64,000 bases of DNA from Sphaerulina vaccinii (Eukaryota; Ascomycota; Dothideomycetes; Mycosphaerellales; Mycosphaerellaceae). Positions within the stretch are counted from its first letter, which is position 1, and every line of letters begins with the position of its first letter. A model generated the notes under the pieces. The model saw only the letters and a program-made list of their open reading frames with translations, was not told the DNA's origin and searched no databases. Positions 9,857 to 21,361 of this stretch are shown one piece after another. A program made the translations under genes and the position numbers. The stretch lies in assembly GCA_022570795.1 (NCBI GenBank), contig JAKUDP010000005.1, positions 558,001-622,000 of the forward strand, in the 5' to 3' direction.

Positions 9857-10397
9857 CTATAGCTTAGACCTGTGTACACTTCGGCAGAACGCAGTGTTGT
9901 AAAGCCATACCCCTGAGAGGAAAGTCAAGAGCAGTATTATCAAGCTCCTAAACATTGCGAAAACGTGCCAGCAAAGAACTAGTCCAAGTAGTCCAACTAA
10001 GATGTCTCGATGGAGGCCAGACATCGTTGCACTGCCTCAACTTAGCTTGGAGCCACTCCCAGGGAGATGCCACTTACATCAGTGTGATGATGTTCCAGAT
10101 CGGGAGCAAGTCAACACCCGTCTGCTCGTGTATATAGCTGGTAAGCGCAGGCCAAGGCTGTCGATACATTTCGTCGGTCATGAGAGCTGCCAAACGACCC
10201 GTGGAGAACATGATGTTGTTGGGGACAGTTTGTTTGACTGTGAACTGCTGCACATATATAGCCAAACGTTCGGAGGTTAAAGCCCAAACCGTCCAGGCTC
10301 TTGTTTCGGATTTAGTGGATCGAACGAGCAGCCTTTACAGCGTAGATATGAAATGCTCAAAGTCTCCGCGTTTGCAACGATATCTGATATCTATCAT
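9857..10397 (-). pseudogene. Small helical/membrane protein gene interrupted by one in-frame TAA
   Basis: Exons 10397-10078 and 10031-9857 join over a canonical 46-nt intron (GTAAGT...CTAAG...GCAG) to give 165 codons. The frame starts MIDIRYRCKRGDFEHFISTL, then meets TAA at 10335-10337. It continues cleanly through RLLVRSTKSETRAWTVWALT, and after the intron into GLHRDILVGLLGLVLCW and FRSLIILLLTFLSGVWLYN, two hydrophobic segments. A C-to-T change (CAA or CAG to TAA/TAG-type) would explain the stop, in keeping with RIP-like mutation. Use of a downstream Met would instead leave a shorter intact protein. The family is unknown. Confidence 0.5.
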
Positions 10398-10409
10398 CCG
10401 TCGAAAGTG

Positions 10410-10868
10410 ATGCAGCTACCAAATCACAATAATCGGGTACATTTCCAGCGAAACGAAGTCTCTTCGATATGCCGCCCTCCTACGCATCCTGAGTTTGTAG
10501 CCTTACAGGCTTTCGAGGATCATGTCTATCGTTGTCGAGAATGCATGCCACCTATTTTATCTGGAAGACTCTGTCGACGTGGGATCAGGCTTGGTAGAAC
10601 CGTCTTGTACTACGTATATGGGTGGCATGGTAGAGTGCTGAGCACATACTCCTCTGCTACAATGTCGATCGTCGTAGAAGTTTCGCATCGATTCACTTAC
10701 AGCCTGCAACTGCTCAACAACAACTCGACGATCTCGACACAAGGGACAAGCTATCGGAAGAGTCCAAGCCAGTACGATGGTAGCCTATACATCGAGCGAG
10801 ATAGATTTGGCCATGTATGGATCCGCTTCCGAGGCTTGGATCAGTTCCGAACAGTTATACATCTGTAG
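10410..10868 (+). CDS. Fungal hypothetical protein with paired Cys (EDHVxxCxxC type)
   Basis: A 152-residue frame from the ATG at 10410; the same frame opens at 10353, which would overlap the divergent gene. The core PEFVALQAFEDHVYRCRECM, followed by LCRRG and SIVVEVSHRFTYSLQLLN, resembles a lineage-specific ascomycete family in which CxxC and C-x2-G elements probably bind a metal. It ends YIERDRFGHVWIRFRG. The ATG lies 12 bp from the divergent, interrupted gene, suggesting a shared promoter or an unrecognised upstream exon. Function is unknown. Confidence 0.5.
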   Translation: MQLPNHNNRVHFQRNEVSSICRPPTHPEFVALQAFEDHVYRCRECMPPILSGRLCRRGIRLGRTVLYYVYGWHGRVLSTYSSATMSIVVEVSHRFTYSLQLLNNNSTISTQGTSYRKSPSQYDGSLYIERDRFGHVWIRFRGLDQFRTVIHL

Positions 10869-10961
10869 CTAGACTATCCATACACTTAACAATTGATTGC
10901 ATTAAACTTCCTGGTCTGTGTACCGCGCAGGTGTGCCCTGGCATGGAGTCTGCAGTGCCAT

Positions 10962-12104
10962 CTATTTGACGCGTCTCCGCTTACCAGATCGTAGACTGCA
11001 GCTACCAGAATCATATCGCTCAGCTGTCGAAAAAACACAACGTTGCTGCTTCGCATGGTCTCCATGATCTTCCGACGATGCCTTGGAGACAGGTGACACT
11101 GCTGTTGCAACGCACTGGAACAGGATATCAGTCTGCATGTTGCCCGTATTCTCCTCTGCCACTCTAGGTATAGTAGTCTCACTGAGATTGTGGTCTATGG
11201 TATCTTCAGCCTGCTTTGTAGAGGTTGCAGTCTCCAGCATATCGCACTCGGGGTCCCGTTGCACATCGGCTCCTGTAATATCCGATTGTGTGACTCTGGA
11301 TCGAGCTGCGTCGGTGGATGGTGGAAAGCCTTCGTACTCTTCAAGCGGAGGAGTGCCATTCTGGGCTTGAGCCTCACTATGTGCTAATTCGTTACTTCCC
11401 GGGCAGGTCTGGTCCGCTGGCGTTGACTCTGATGGCAACACTGGTTCAACCCGCGGCGCAGACGATGATACTTCGAAACTTGGTGGGTCGAGCTCACGTA
11501 AGTTGCTGACCAGGGCCTCAGTGATAGCATGCTTGTGCCCCGACTCCGGCTTATGATCGCTCATTGAGTCGTCTCTGGGAGCTGAGTCGTCTCTGGGAGC
11601 GGTTCCCTCCAATGCAAGATGGGAGATGTGTGTCAAATACTTATTGTATAGGTCGGAAAGCTGGGGTTCTTGGTGTTTGAAGCTGTTGGGCGCAGCTACC
11701 TGGCTGTGAAGGTCCGTCTTCTGCAGGGTTGCACGTACAGACCAGAGACATCTGTCCCTCTCTTCGATCTGTGATTTCAGCTGCTGCACTTTCTCAGCGC
11801 TTCGTATCTTGACTTCCTGTTGTCGCAAACGTTGTGACTGGTTCTCTCGAAACAAGCTGGCATTTTGTTCTCGCACTTGGTCGAGCTGAGCTTTATATCT
11901 TTGTTTCGAAACAAGATGTTCGGTCTTCTCTCGTCTGAGCGCGTCCGTTGCCGCTTCGGCACGGTTCGTGAGCGTGGTGTGAATCTCGCGCTGCTTGCTC
12001 AGATCGCGTTGTGAACTTTGGAGCCTGGACCGTAGCTCCTCGAATGACATCTGAGCACGATCAGGCAGCTGCTGTCCGCCGGCCGTAGTCGCAGCTCCAG
12101 ACAC
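10962..12104 (-). CDS. Coiled-coil protein with C-terminal nuclear signal
   Basis: A long open frame; the formal start at 12104 is GTG and the frame stays open upstream to about 12147, so a spliced 5' exon is likely. Residues of about 15-115 form a strong coiled coil (FEELRSRLQSSQRDLSKQRE and onward). A long acidic, Ser/Pro/Thr-rich disordered region follows, containing a short direct repeat (SAPRDDS). The end is SGKRRRVK, a basic nuclear-localisation-type tail. No enzymatic domain is present. It is similar in style to the other coiled-coil cargo proteins at 20291-21191 and 30851-31198. Confidence 0.6.
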   Translation of the reverse strand: MSGAATTAGGQQLPDRAQMSFEELRSRLQSSQRDLSKQREIHTTLTNRAEAATDALRREKTEHLVSKQRYKAQLDQVREQNASLFRENQSQRLRQQEVKIRSAEKVQQLKSQIEERDRCLWSVRATLQKTDLHSQVAAPNSFKHQEPQLSDLYNKYLTHISHLALEGTAPRDDSAPRDDSMSDHKPESGHKHAITEALVSNLRELDPPSFEVSSSAPRVEPVLPSESTPADQTCPGSNELAHSEAQAQNGTPPLEEYEGFPPSTDAARSRVTQSDITGADVQRDPECDMLETATSTKQAEDTIDHNLSETTIPRVAEENTGNMQTDILFQCVATAVSPVSKASSEDHGDHAKQQRCVFSTAERYDSGSCSLRSGKRRRVK

Positions 12105-12148
12105 GCGAGCTGCCGATGAACGAGCTGGAAACTTTGCTCGCGCAGATA

Positions 12149-12382
12149 TTAGCTATAGACTGTCAGCAGAAGTTCTAATCCGTCGACTGCTGCTATTACA
12201 CTCATCGCTATAGGAAAGTTTCCATCTTCGTGGGACAAATATGCCTTCCATTTGCCTCTATCTTGAAAGATGATAGCGAGACGGCCATAATTACTAGGAA
12301 CCTGAGGGAGTAGGCTGCATACTGTGGATGCTTGCTGGATTAGAGCCGACGTTGCCGTCCCAAGGTCAGAACTGGAGGACAT
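12149..12382 (-). CDS. Short ORF, possibly the 5' exon of the coiled-coil gene
   Basis: A 77-residue frame from an ATG at 12380-12382, 79 bp downstream of the pseudokinase stop and on the same strand. It contains RLAIIFQDRGKWKAYLSHED, which looks like folded protein rather than random translation. The possible splice joins into 10962-12104 need introns of only 29-36 nt, so the link is not established. Confidence 0.35.
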   Translation of the reverse strand: MSSSSDLGTATSALIQQASTVCSLLPQVPSNYGRLAIIFQDRGKWKAYLSHEDGNFPIAMSVIAAVDGLELLLTVYS

Positions 12383-12460
12383 AATGCCTGCAAGAGCAAT
12401 GAGAAGTCAGTGCTCGTAAACATGTTGATCTATGCGCTATTTCAGGTATTTCACCTTCAG

Positions 12461-13545
12461 CTAGCTTCTATCTGCAAGCGCTGCCAAGCCTCCTTCGGCG
12501 CTTCGAATCGTGACTGGCAGTTTCCAGCGCTTCCGGACGCTTCTCATAGCGATGCACACATGCGGCAAGAGACAGCCCGTTCCAGGCGATGTTTTCAGGA
12601 AGTTATGGCCTCGTAGCTGCGAGTTTGACTGTTTTCCAGCATCCTCCACAAAGCGGTGAAGATTGGCCATTTCCGGGCCGTCTGGCACCCGATCACCGTG
12701 ACCCTTGAGCATCGATTCCACCAACGAGGCTATCGCTCCAGGACCCTTCATTTCTGACTCATCAGATAACATGCATTCACCGACATTAGCTGCAGCTTTG
12801 ATTAGTATACAAGCTTTACACTGCTATAGTAACTTACCAATCTTCACCTTGCCACACAATGTCAACAACACAGCATCACATCCGGGATTATGTGGCTTCT
12901 TAACCATCTCCTGGATATATGTGAGACCTGCGAGGATCTATGTGACCATGTCAGCTGTGAGGAGTCTTCTTGCGACATTTCGTGCCATACCTCTTTACAG
13001 AGTGCAGCGATCTCGTACGCTTGCAATGCTGGGCTTGGACTGGCTAGTACATCTGCTAGCGAGATGGGCATATGCTCATATATCAAAGTCACACTCGGAC
13101 CCTGATCACGGAAGCCCAGTAGATTGACGACATTGGCGTGGTTCGTCACTACAAGTCGGTCAACACGCCTCTCCACCGCATCGACTTGCTTCTCGAACAC
13201 AAGTTGGAAGTCCTTGTGCACGATGTGAGAGACAGTGCCCCACCCGGACTGGTACTCTTCTAGTATCGCCTGCGTTTCGGCAAAGCCATCTTTCTGGCTG
13301 AACGGCGGTGGTGCCGGGACTTCGCCAATATCTTTATGCTTGTCGTCATATGTGGGAAAAAGCTGTGGACCATTTACTCGCAACTTCAATGGCTGGAGAC
13401 CACGGGCGCCTTCTCCTAAGAACCGTTTCATTGTACGACCGCTCTCAGGTGACTCTTCACCCGGTCGTTTCGTCGGATTCCGACGATATACATCATGTAT
13501 GGGGAAGTAGCCACTTGCATTCGACGCGCGGGAGTTGGACTCCAT
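12461..13545 (-). CDS. Fungal protein-kinase-like protein, catalytic motifs missing (pseudokinase)
   Basis: Three exons, 13545-12991, 12937-12838 and 12789-12461, are joined over introns of 53 nt (GTATGG...CATAG) and 48 nt (GTAAGT...TACTAATC...CTGCAG), giving 327 residues. A disordered N-terminus (about 1-85) precedes a kinase fold: NHANVVNLLGFRDQG (alphaC/beta4), VTLIYEHMPISLADVL (hinge), ALCKEILAGLTYIQEM (alphaE), CGKVKIANVGECML (the DFG region) and QLRGHNFLKT near the end. The VAIK lysine is not evident, the HRD loop reads KPHNPGCDAVLL and DFG reads ANVG. Phosphotransfer is therefore unlikely, and a scaffold or allosteric role is inferred. Confidence 0.75.
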
Positions 13546-13607
13546 CAGGTTGGAAGGTGAGCAAGAAATGTCATGTTACAATGGTAGACTCGGGTATTAT
13601 GTAGTTG

Positions 13608-16600
13608 CTAAACTAGCCTTTTCGTCTTGTACTGCCTTGCTGGGCGCTTAGCCTTGCTTTCTGAAACATCGCCTTTCCGTTTGGGAGACGAACATCGGTT
13701 ACAGCCTCGCCGTTCCGGCCAGAAGCCAGGAGTGCCGAAAGCGGCATCTAAACCCTGTCTCTCCACAAACCATTGCATGCTCTGGGGAAACCCTGAAAGC
13801 CGTCGTTGCGGCTGCACTGCAGATTTCATGCCCAACATCACCATATCAGTCAAGCTACTCACAAGGAATGCAACCTTTTTCCCATACCGAGAGCAGGCAA
13901 AGCATATATCGTCGAGGGCAGAGACCGTGCCTAAGAAAGCATCATCTTTGACAAACTCCAGCGATGGACCAGCTAAGTCCTCTAATCGGCTCAAGAGTTC
14001 TGGGGCGGAATTTCTGCATCGAATCATACCATAACATTGGTATCTCCCTCCTACATAGCGTGGCGAACTCGTGAGTTCAAGGAAGAATGAAGATACAAGG
14101 AGTGCACTGGCCAGCTCGGTCCGCATAAGTGTACCACCAGGTTGTGCATCCACTAGTGCCTTCAATGATGGCATCGAAGAAGTGTCATCTATCGAAGGCG
14201 CATTGTCAAGCTGAACGTCTAGTCGAAAGTCCTGACACTGTGAGTAGTCGGCATTGCGGTTCAGATATGTGTTCCAAGTCGTGTGGCCGTCAAACTTCTT
14301 CGCCACTCCTTTGGTCAATCGAGGTACGAAGCCATACAAGAAGTTATGGGCAAGGCGAGGAAGTTTAGTGACCTTCTGAGGTGGTCCGCAGTCGTTGTTC
14401 TCAGTGGTACCGGTCCCTAGCGACATGACTACGTCAGGCAAGCAGTTCTTTGGCCAGATGAACCTGGCTTCCCTAGACCCGACGTCGACAGGGTTGTTAT
14501 AACACAGGGCACCATCTTGTAAAGTGCAGTTAGCTGATGCTAGCTCAGCTGGAGGGAAATATCTATCGTGGTAGTTAGCATGTGCTGTTGAGCCCGGCTT
14601 GTGATCTTCATACCCTGGTGCCGCAGTCGTGGCTCGAGCACTACATTATTAGTACAACGTACCCAAAACGAAACAAGATGTGCACTCACGCTTGCCACAC
14701 CGTAAGATCACCTGCAGGCGAACTGTGATCCAATGCAGTGTATCCTGACACAGGTCAGCTAGCGGAACAAATCTCGTGCCACAACTAGTCTTACCGGCAT
14801 GTATTGACCGCGGCATCGCTGGGTTGTAATTTGTCAGAAGAACACATGATGTATCGGGAATTGTTGCTGCCGTCACTGCTATCTTTGGTCCGGAGGACTG
14901 GTGACTCGCCCACCCGAATATAGACTGACTGTCGCCAAAGACATTCTTGAAACAGTCGTCCACGCTCTGTCCACTATACTTGCCGTCGGAGAGCCAGCAG
15001 CGGATGTACTCCTGGAATCTGGGACGCAATGTCATCTTGCTCGTGCCACGTGCAAAGAGTTCGTGCGCCATCTTCTCGAAGGTCTCGATGCCTTTAGTGG
15101 GAGACCACTGGTACAGGAACATTCCGAGTACTATCAAGCCACCTGCGCTGTGTTAGCAGCAGTCTATCACATGTTTCATGTAACTCACCAGAGCTGGTAC
15201 CGACAGCGAGATCAACAAGATCCAGAAGGCTACAGCTCTGTCCCAATTGCTGCTGGAGGAGCACAAGGAACTGTAAAGGTATCACTCCCCTGCAGCCACC
15301 GCCATCAATTGTTAGCAATCGCACGCCACTCGTAGGCGGCTTCACTCGCACACTCAGGGATGCCTGAACTGTGCACAATGGACATTGGCTGATGATGAAG
15401 TGGTAGTCAGGACCCGTGGCAGTCCCGTATATCTGGACGCACATATCACACAGCGCGTGGCGACATTTCTGCACATGTGCCGCGAGATGTGTGAAACACG
15501 CAGCGCATGTCTTGGTAGAACGAAAGTGCCGCCAGAGTTTCTCTTCGGCACTCAGTGTATCCTGGTGGAGCTGAATCGGTGTTAATTTGACGTCAGCCAG
15601 CTTGTGCCAATGTCGAATAAAGAATTTGCGAATCTCCCCTGCCATGAAGTTTGGAAAGTGCTCATTCCTAGTGTACACTTTGGAGACAGCCTCGCGGCAG
15701 ATGTTCGCGTAAAGAGAGTCAAAAGTATAAGCGGGCTCGAATACTAGCAGATCATAGTCAGTAAGCTGCCAACGTGATCGTATGACTTGCTCACAATGCG
15801 ATCCAGTGGGGACAGCATCCATCACCAAAGCTGATGCAATGAGTGAAGCTGTAGATTGGTATGATACGAGGCGTTGTTGCCCATATTCTATAGCTTCCGA
15901 GAGATGAGCAATCTTATCGTCATGTGTTCCTAGGTGGGGTTGCCTGGATGCGTAGAGGGTCTGAAAGTCATCTAGCTGGGTGTTGGCCACATGCTGAAGC
16001 CGAAGACGAAACAGCTTTTCGATGTGCAGTGCGTTAAAGTTCCAGCATGCCGTTACCAGCTTCTCTCGGATTAGTCGTGACTCCCTGCCGATGTGAGTTT
16101 TCAATCGCTGGTACGCCCCGTGTGGATTCTGATCATCTTGATGTAGGTACACTGTACTGACTAGGGAGAACAGCTTGGTGAGGCGGTGCAACTCCAGTTG
16201 CACATATAGATTTCTGATGTCCTCGCCTGTATAGGTCCGATCTTTCACGACGAGCACTAGTCGCGGCCGACTTTCTGGTGGGCTATCTGACATCACGCCG
16301 ATGCTGGTCCAGCGGTGCAGACTCTGGCTGACTTGCTCGAGATCCTCGAAGTCGTTGACGAACAGTATAACAATATTGGCGGTAGCCAGAAGGCCGCGAG
16401 CTACAACATGGTCAAATACTGCCTGAATGTCATCCACAGAAGCGGCCCAGGATACTGGCATCATGCTCTCAGAATGGCACCCAGTACCATTGCCTTGCCG
16501 AAGGTGGAATGTGAGCTCAGCGTCTGCGAAGAGAACTGGGTACCTGTGCTTCACCGTCGTGCCGTCTATGTGTATGCGTGCTACATCCTCTTGAAGGACC

Positions 16601-16806
16601 GATCTCAATCGATTGAGGGGGAACAGATGACGGAGAGCTTCAGACTTCGTCTGCCCACCTAGGAAGAAGAGGAATGATGGATATTGACTAGTTGGAGTGG
16701 GCAGAGCGTGCACAATATCATGAAATCGGTGTGTTTCAGTGAGCAAGGGATGCTTGTCATCCCCGCAGATGTGGAGCAAAGCTTGATGGCCACAATCTCC
16801 CGGCAT
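13608..16806 (-). CDS. Patatin-like phospholipase with RING-like zinc module (Starship PLP cargo)
   Basis: Four exons, 16806-15189, 15142-14795, 14744-14690 and 14640-13608 (introns 46, 50 and 49 nt), give 1,017 residues. Residues of about 1-430 form an N-terminal region that may be a degenerate NTPase (YPSFLFFLGGQTKSEAL at the P-loop position, no GKS). Residues of about 445-490 hold a Cys/His-rich RING-like module (TCAACF...HVQKCRHALCDMC...CPLC). The patatin domain follows with LLTIDGGGCRGVIPLQ (oxyanion loop), GTSSG (the nucleophile elbow, rebuilt exactly across intron 1) and LQDGALCYNNP with the dyad Asp. The first ATG lies about 60 bp below TATATAAG. It probably hydrolyses or transfers acyl chains; patatin proteins are recurrent Starship cargo. 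It is divergent from the DUF3723 gene. Confidence 0.85.
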
Positions 16807-16871
16807 TGTGCCGCTAATTTCCAAAAGCTGTCGAGCTCTGGAGCCGCACTGAACTCTTCTTCCGCTTATAT
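16807..16871. promoter_or_regulatory. Compact shared promoter between patatin and DUF3723 genes
   Basis: Only 65 bp separate the two divergent start codons if the DUF3723 ATG at 16872 is used. On the minus strand CATATATAAG (about 16863-16872) is a good TATA box about 60 bp above the patatin ATG, and it overlaps the DUF3723 start. If DUF3723 instead starts at 16998 the shared region grows to 191 bp. Confidence 0.5.
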
Positions 16872-19285
16872 ATGAAGCGCAGCCCACCTTGTTTGAGCCG
16901 ACCTGAAACACTGCGCCGCCGACCGTTCGAGATCAGGTGGGTTCCACCTTTCATTGATAATTGCCCTTTCCTGCACTTCAATGTTGTCCCGCTGACGATG
17001 GACACAGAAGTGTACCTCAACAAACAGAGCTGCTATCGCGGTCGGGCCAAGCTCCGCCTACGTAACATACGGTTCGAGGCTCCACATTTGCCAGGTTCGC
17101 GATGTCTGGACGAGAAGAACGTCCTTCGACTGATCAATATCTTTGATGCCGAGGGGTGCCACAGGCTCGACGTTGAGCACTCTATTCCTGTTCTGTTAGA
17201 CGCCAATGTCCTGACGCACGCACTGCAGTCATCGAACCTCGAGCAGCGCGATCTTCTCGATGCCCGACATGTGCCACCCGAACTCATCTTCTCGGATGAC
17301 CAGTGCGTTGTCGCTCTGCATGGTCAACATCGCATAGAGGCTGCACGACAGTACTTTCACGACCATGATCGATGGTGGGTGGCCGATCTATACACAAGTG
17401 ATTTGAATGAAGAGGTCAGGCTTGCCTTGCGCAGCGATCATCCCAACGCTCGCGACTTCAGCGATGGGGACATTTTCCGCCACCTGCGCTACTTTGAGCA
17501 CAAAGGGGATATTGCTCAGCTTTCCAGATGGCAAGCTAGGCTATCAGCGAGTAAACTGAGAGACGTGAAGACGTTATCGTCTCGGTATCCCGCCGTAATG
17601 GATGGCTTTGACAAACTACTGCCATTCGTAGGGCTGTGGGCGCCACTTCAATTAGGCACCTTCCACCGCATACTGAGTTTGAATTGTGAGGAGGTAGTTC
17701 CAGCCTTCATGGACACACATACTGGTATTGTGCTGACACCTCAATACAGGAGCTTGTGGCCTATCTCGGTCACATTCTGCGAGTCTGGACAGATATCATA
17801 CAATCTCCAGCAGATGCTTTGTTGCTCGATGCACGTACTGTCTCCGATCTGCAACTCCTGTCACCGAAGCAATCACAACAAGACAGAAACACCGTCGTGG
17901 AGAAAATGGGCTCTGGAGAACTCTTCCCCAACATGACGGAGAACAACGGCCGGTCCCGCATAATGGCTCAGCTCTTGAGCATAGAAGGGCGCATCCCCTC
18001 GATATACACCTTCCTCGAAGATACCAAGTACCTCGAGCCCTGTGCATCCGTCATGAGGTCTCTTCTTCCTGCCAGATCGAAGCTATCGATCGCTAAGGGG
18101 ATGCATTCCTGTTATACTACGCCTTCCAACAGATCAAGAGATGTGCAAGCTAATACTGCAGCAGTAAGTCGACCTGTTGATGCTGGCGCATTTCAGTCTG
18201 GATATCGCCAGCTTTGGCTCTTCTGCATGCGCCACTTCCCGAAATTACAGCCTACCAACCCTCGTAAAGATCCTGGGAAACCCAAGCCTGCGTATGAGAT
18301 TGTACATGACTTACTGTCGACGCTTGCGAAGTTGGCTTCTGACTTGGGCTTCAGATCTGCTCAGATAAGCAAATTGGCAGAACATGACCCCTTAGGTCGC
18401 ATGGTGCGCACTTTCATTCAAGCGACAAGACCTTCTGAGCAATTTGATTACGATCTCGTTACTTTGAACGAGGTCGTTGGTAACATGTGTAGCTTTCTCC
18501 GCGGTATGCCAGAGCGGACTGAAAATGGTGCTATACCATCGATGGTGTCGGACTATCCGCTGCCCCTTTCGCATCGGTGCGGACGACCATTCGAGTCATC
18601 ATATCTGTCTGATGAAAGCTTACTCTACATCCACAACGTTTACCGTTCATGGCCAGTTCAGAGGGCGCAGGGCCTCAGCTCTCTAGGGATCAAGCGCGAC
18701 ATATTCTGCTGCTTCTTCGGGTTTGAAGCAGAGGCTGCTTTGACAGAACGGGCCGAGACCCTTTCGACCTTGCGATCGGACTTCAGCAGGGAACGCGTCG
18801 CTAGCTCAGTGTACAGCGGCAGGCACGTATCTCCATCCACTCCCGACGACGAAGCGCGCACTCCGGTTCAGTACTCTCCGGCGAGTATGGCGCCAAACCG
18901 TCTGTCTCCACAGGGTAGTCCTCTGCCTGTACAGACTGAGTATCCACAGTGCCTGAGCCTAATTGAGCTCGACGAAACAACATTGACTACATCTTGCATC
19001 TATTTCTACGACACTGAAGGCAACCGCCTCTACGATCTCGCCCGCGGCTCGTCGCACGATATCTGCACCGCCATTAGCTACTGGCAGGATCGAGGAAAAT
19101 GTGTCTTGATGGTCCACAATGGAGTATTTGAGGCACATGAACCATGCAGCACAAGTGATGCAGTGACAGAGAGTTCCCTATACATCATTTGTCCAAAGAA
19201 TAACGGGAGTCGACCACATAGCAACCCAGTAGTAAAGGGACTTGTTACTAGCATCTATTCTGAAGCGTTAGTGGAGAACATCTGA
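16872..19285 (+). CDS. DUF3723 family protein (Starship-associated)
   Basis: Two exons, 16872-17693 and 17750-19285, are joined over a 56-nt phase-0 intron (GTAGTT...TACAG), giving 785 residues. DUF3723 landmarks are FNVVPLT (residues 36-42), YRGRAKLRLRNIRF (55-68), ALHGQHRIEAARQYF (148-162), RWWVADLYTSDLNEEV (167-182) and, across the splice, EELVAYLGHILRVW. The C-terminal 300 residues end in a Ser/Pro-rich region and a small beta-rich tail. DUF3723 is a fungus-only family of unknown biochemistry that is one of the most frequent accessory genes of Starships. The start at 16872 keeps FNVVPLT; Met at 16998 would lose it. Confidence 0.85.
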
Positions 19286-19330
19286 GAAACATGGCCATAT
19301 AAATGATGCTCTATATACATTGATAATTAG

Positions 19331-19927
19331 CTACTGGGCTTCACCTCCCTCCTCCTCGCTCGGAGGTGTCATATCCGCATTTCCACTAGATGACACAACA
19401 TTGATCGTGGCCAAGCTCTGCGACCAGCGCACCATACTGTGGCAGTACTCAAGGAGTTTGTTATTGTTCCTTATGCATGTCAGTTCAACAGAATAGAGGC
19501 AGCGGGAAGCATAGACCAACTTTTCCAGCACTACAATTCTCTCCATTGCCTTCTCGTACCTTAGCTGTCGTCAGCAGAACTCCCAGCCGCGACTCGGTTC
19601 CACTCACATCGCAGTCTGCACCCGTACAAGTCCAGTGAGCTGGTTGATGTCAGGCATAGATATCCTGCAGCTTTCTATGTCGATGGTTGGCGGTGTCTGT
19701 AGCATTCGCTTTCTCTTGCTGCTGCCTGGGTCCTCGGTATATCCAGCTATCATGGGTGCCTGAGCAGGAAAGGTTTGCGGTGGCATCCATTGAGGACCTT
19801 GGCTGTATGTGAACGTCGTGTCTCCAAGCGTTTGGGGCTCGAACATGGTATTGCCTGGAACAAACGGCGGTGCATCTGGGCGCGGATTGCGGTAAGATGA
19901 AGTTGGCTGATTGTTTTGGAATGCCAT
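19331..19927 (-). CDS. Unrecognised 182-residue protein
   Basis: Exons 19927-19608 and 19559-19331 join over a 48-nt intron (GTGAGT...GCTAAG) in frame, reading QTAM-YEKAMERIVVLEKL across the junction. The N-terminal 85 residues are Pro/Gln-rich and disordered. The C-terminal part is a helical hairpin (about residues 105-165) with an acidic end (PSEEEGGEAQ). It stands back to back with the coiled-coil gene at 20291 over a 363-bp promoter region. Function is unknown. Confidence 0.6.
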
Positions 19928-20290
19928 TGCTGCAGAGAAAACAAAGGTTTGAGGTCGTGATTGTGTGCTGAAGTGGTCATGCTTTTATGATACAGACTCG
20001 TTTCGGCATGGCAGTACCAGGTACACGTGCTGAAGCAGGCGGAGTGCGGACCTATCGACAACCTGGAACGAGCGCTTAACGCCGCAAAGAGACTGCATCT
20101 CGCATCACAGCTACCTGGCCATAGCTCTCGCGGATCGCATAGGCGCCTACATAGCCTGCATCGCCTCTCGTTGGACCTCGGACTTTGAGCTAGCAAGATA
20201 TCTTTTAATAGAAATACAGATAGGATCCAGAGTTCCAGATCAAGACAAGAAGACACTCCGGCTTTGCAGCACTCTTGCACCCTCGATATT

Positions 20291-21191
20291 ATGGTAAGTC
20301 AGTGTTCCCTATCATTTACACCCGCTTATGATACGATCAGGAGAACGATGTAAAGACTTGCCAGGTCTGCCTACGACGATCCGATTGGGACTTCCTCAAA
20401 GACTTCTTCCATCGAGAGCAAAGTCTGATAGAGCGACAAGAAGAACTATATAACCAACACATCAGAGAGCGACAAGACCTGCAGTCCTCCTTGGCAGCTG
20501 TCAGATTGAGCTACTACTCTGCGCAGGCTCACCTGGCAACAGCGGAAGATCGATTGAACGAGACCAGGAAGACCAATGCGGACCTGCAATGTCAGAGAGA
20601 TACACTTCGAGAGCAACTCAATCTACTAGACGGCGTGCTCCGGGAATCACAACGCCTGCAACTAGATGCCGAGAATCGAGCCTCTGAACAGATTCAAATC
20701 AATCAAGCATGCCAACTTCTTGTCGAGCGACAGGAGCAAGCTTTGCATGAGCAAGGAGCGGAGCTGCGGGCTGCTGAGGCTGCTGCACGGAAGCTTGGAG
20801 ATATGGTCGATGAAGTTGTCTCTGCCAATGATTTCGCGGCTGCAGCCTTCCAAGGAGCGGTAGACGTCGCCGACCTGATGATGCGCAACCAGTACCTGGA
20901 GGCAGAGTTGGCAGACCAGACGGCGTCGCAGCACACGAACGAGGCCGAAGGCGTCGAGGCATCTGGTACAGTACCCGCAGATTCTCCAACCCTGTGTAAG
21001 TCTGATACCAACGTGTTTACGATCATTGCTGATCTTGTCATTCAGATACAATCTCCAGCGAAGGAGACTCGTATGTGCCGCTGGAAATTCCACTAGCAGA
21101 CGCTATTGATTGTACTGGTGAAGGAAGCGCATATGAACAATGGGGTGCTTACCGGGAGCTTCACCCGCTGCTGGAAGACAATCTGCCATAG
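20291..21191 (+). CDS. Coiled-coil protein; first exon is only the ATG
   Basis: Three exons: 20291-20293 (ATG only), 20341-20995 and 21046-21191, with introns GTAAGT...GATCAG (47 nt) and GTAAGT...ATTCAG (50 nt). The 267-residue product starts M-ENDVKTCQVCLRRSDWDF, with a CxxC, then forms an almost continuous coiled coil from about residue 25 to 160. It ends with an acidic tail ending LHPLLEDNLP. Upstream in-frame stops rule out a longer unspliced start. It probably acts in oligomers or as an adaptor. No family was recognised. Confidence 0.65.
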
Positions 21192-21361
21192 TTCGGAAAT
21201 GGTAGATAGTATTGACTCGTCCCACTGCTGAAACAGAAACCGCCTCCCTGGGAGAAGTGGCTGTAACAAGACTGTCAGAGACTAGCTCAAACTGGCCAGG
21301 CACTGGCCTGCCTGGTATATAGCTCGTGTGTGCCACGACGACAACTCGCTATGTCGTTACC

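Noticed and set aside
19750..20280. Minus-strand ORF of 176 codons
   Set aside because: Cys/Leu/Arg-rich shadow across a divergent promoter and the 5' exon of the 19331-19927 gene; no domain.
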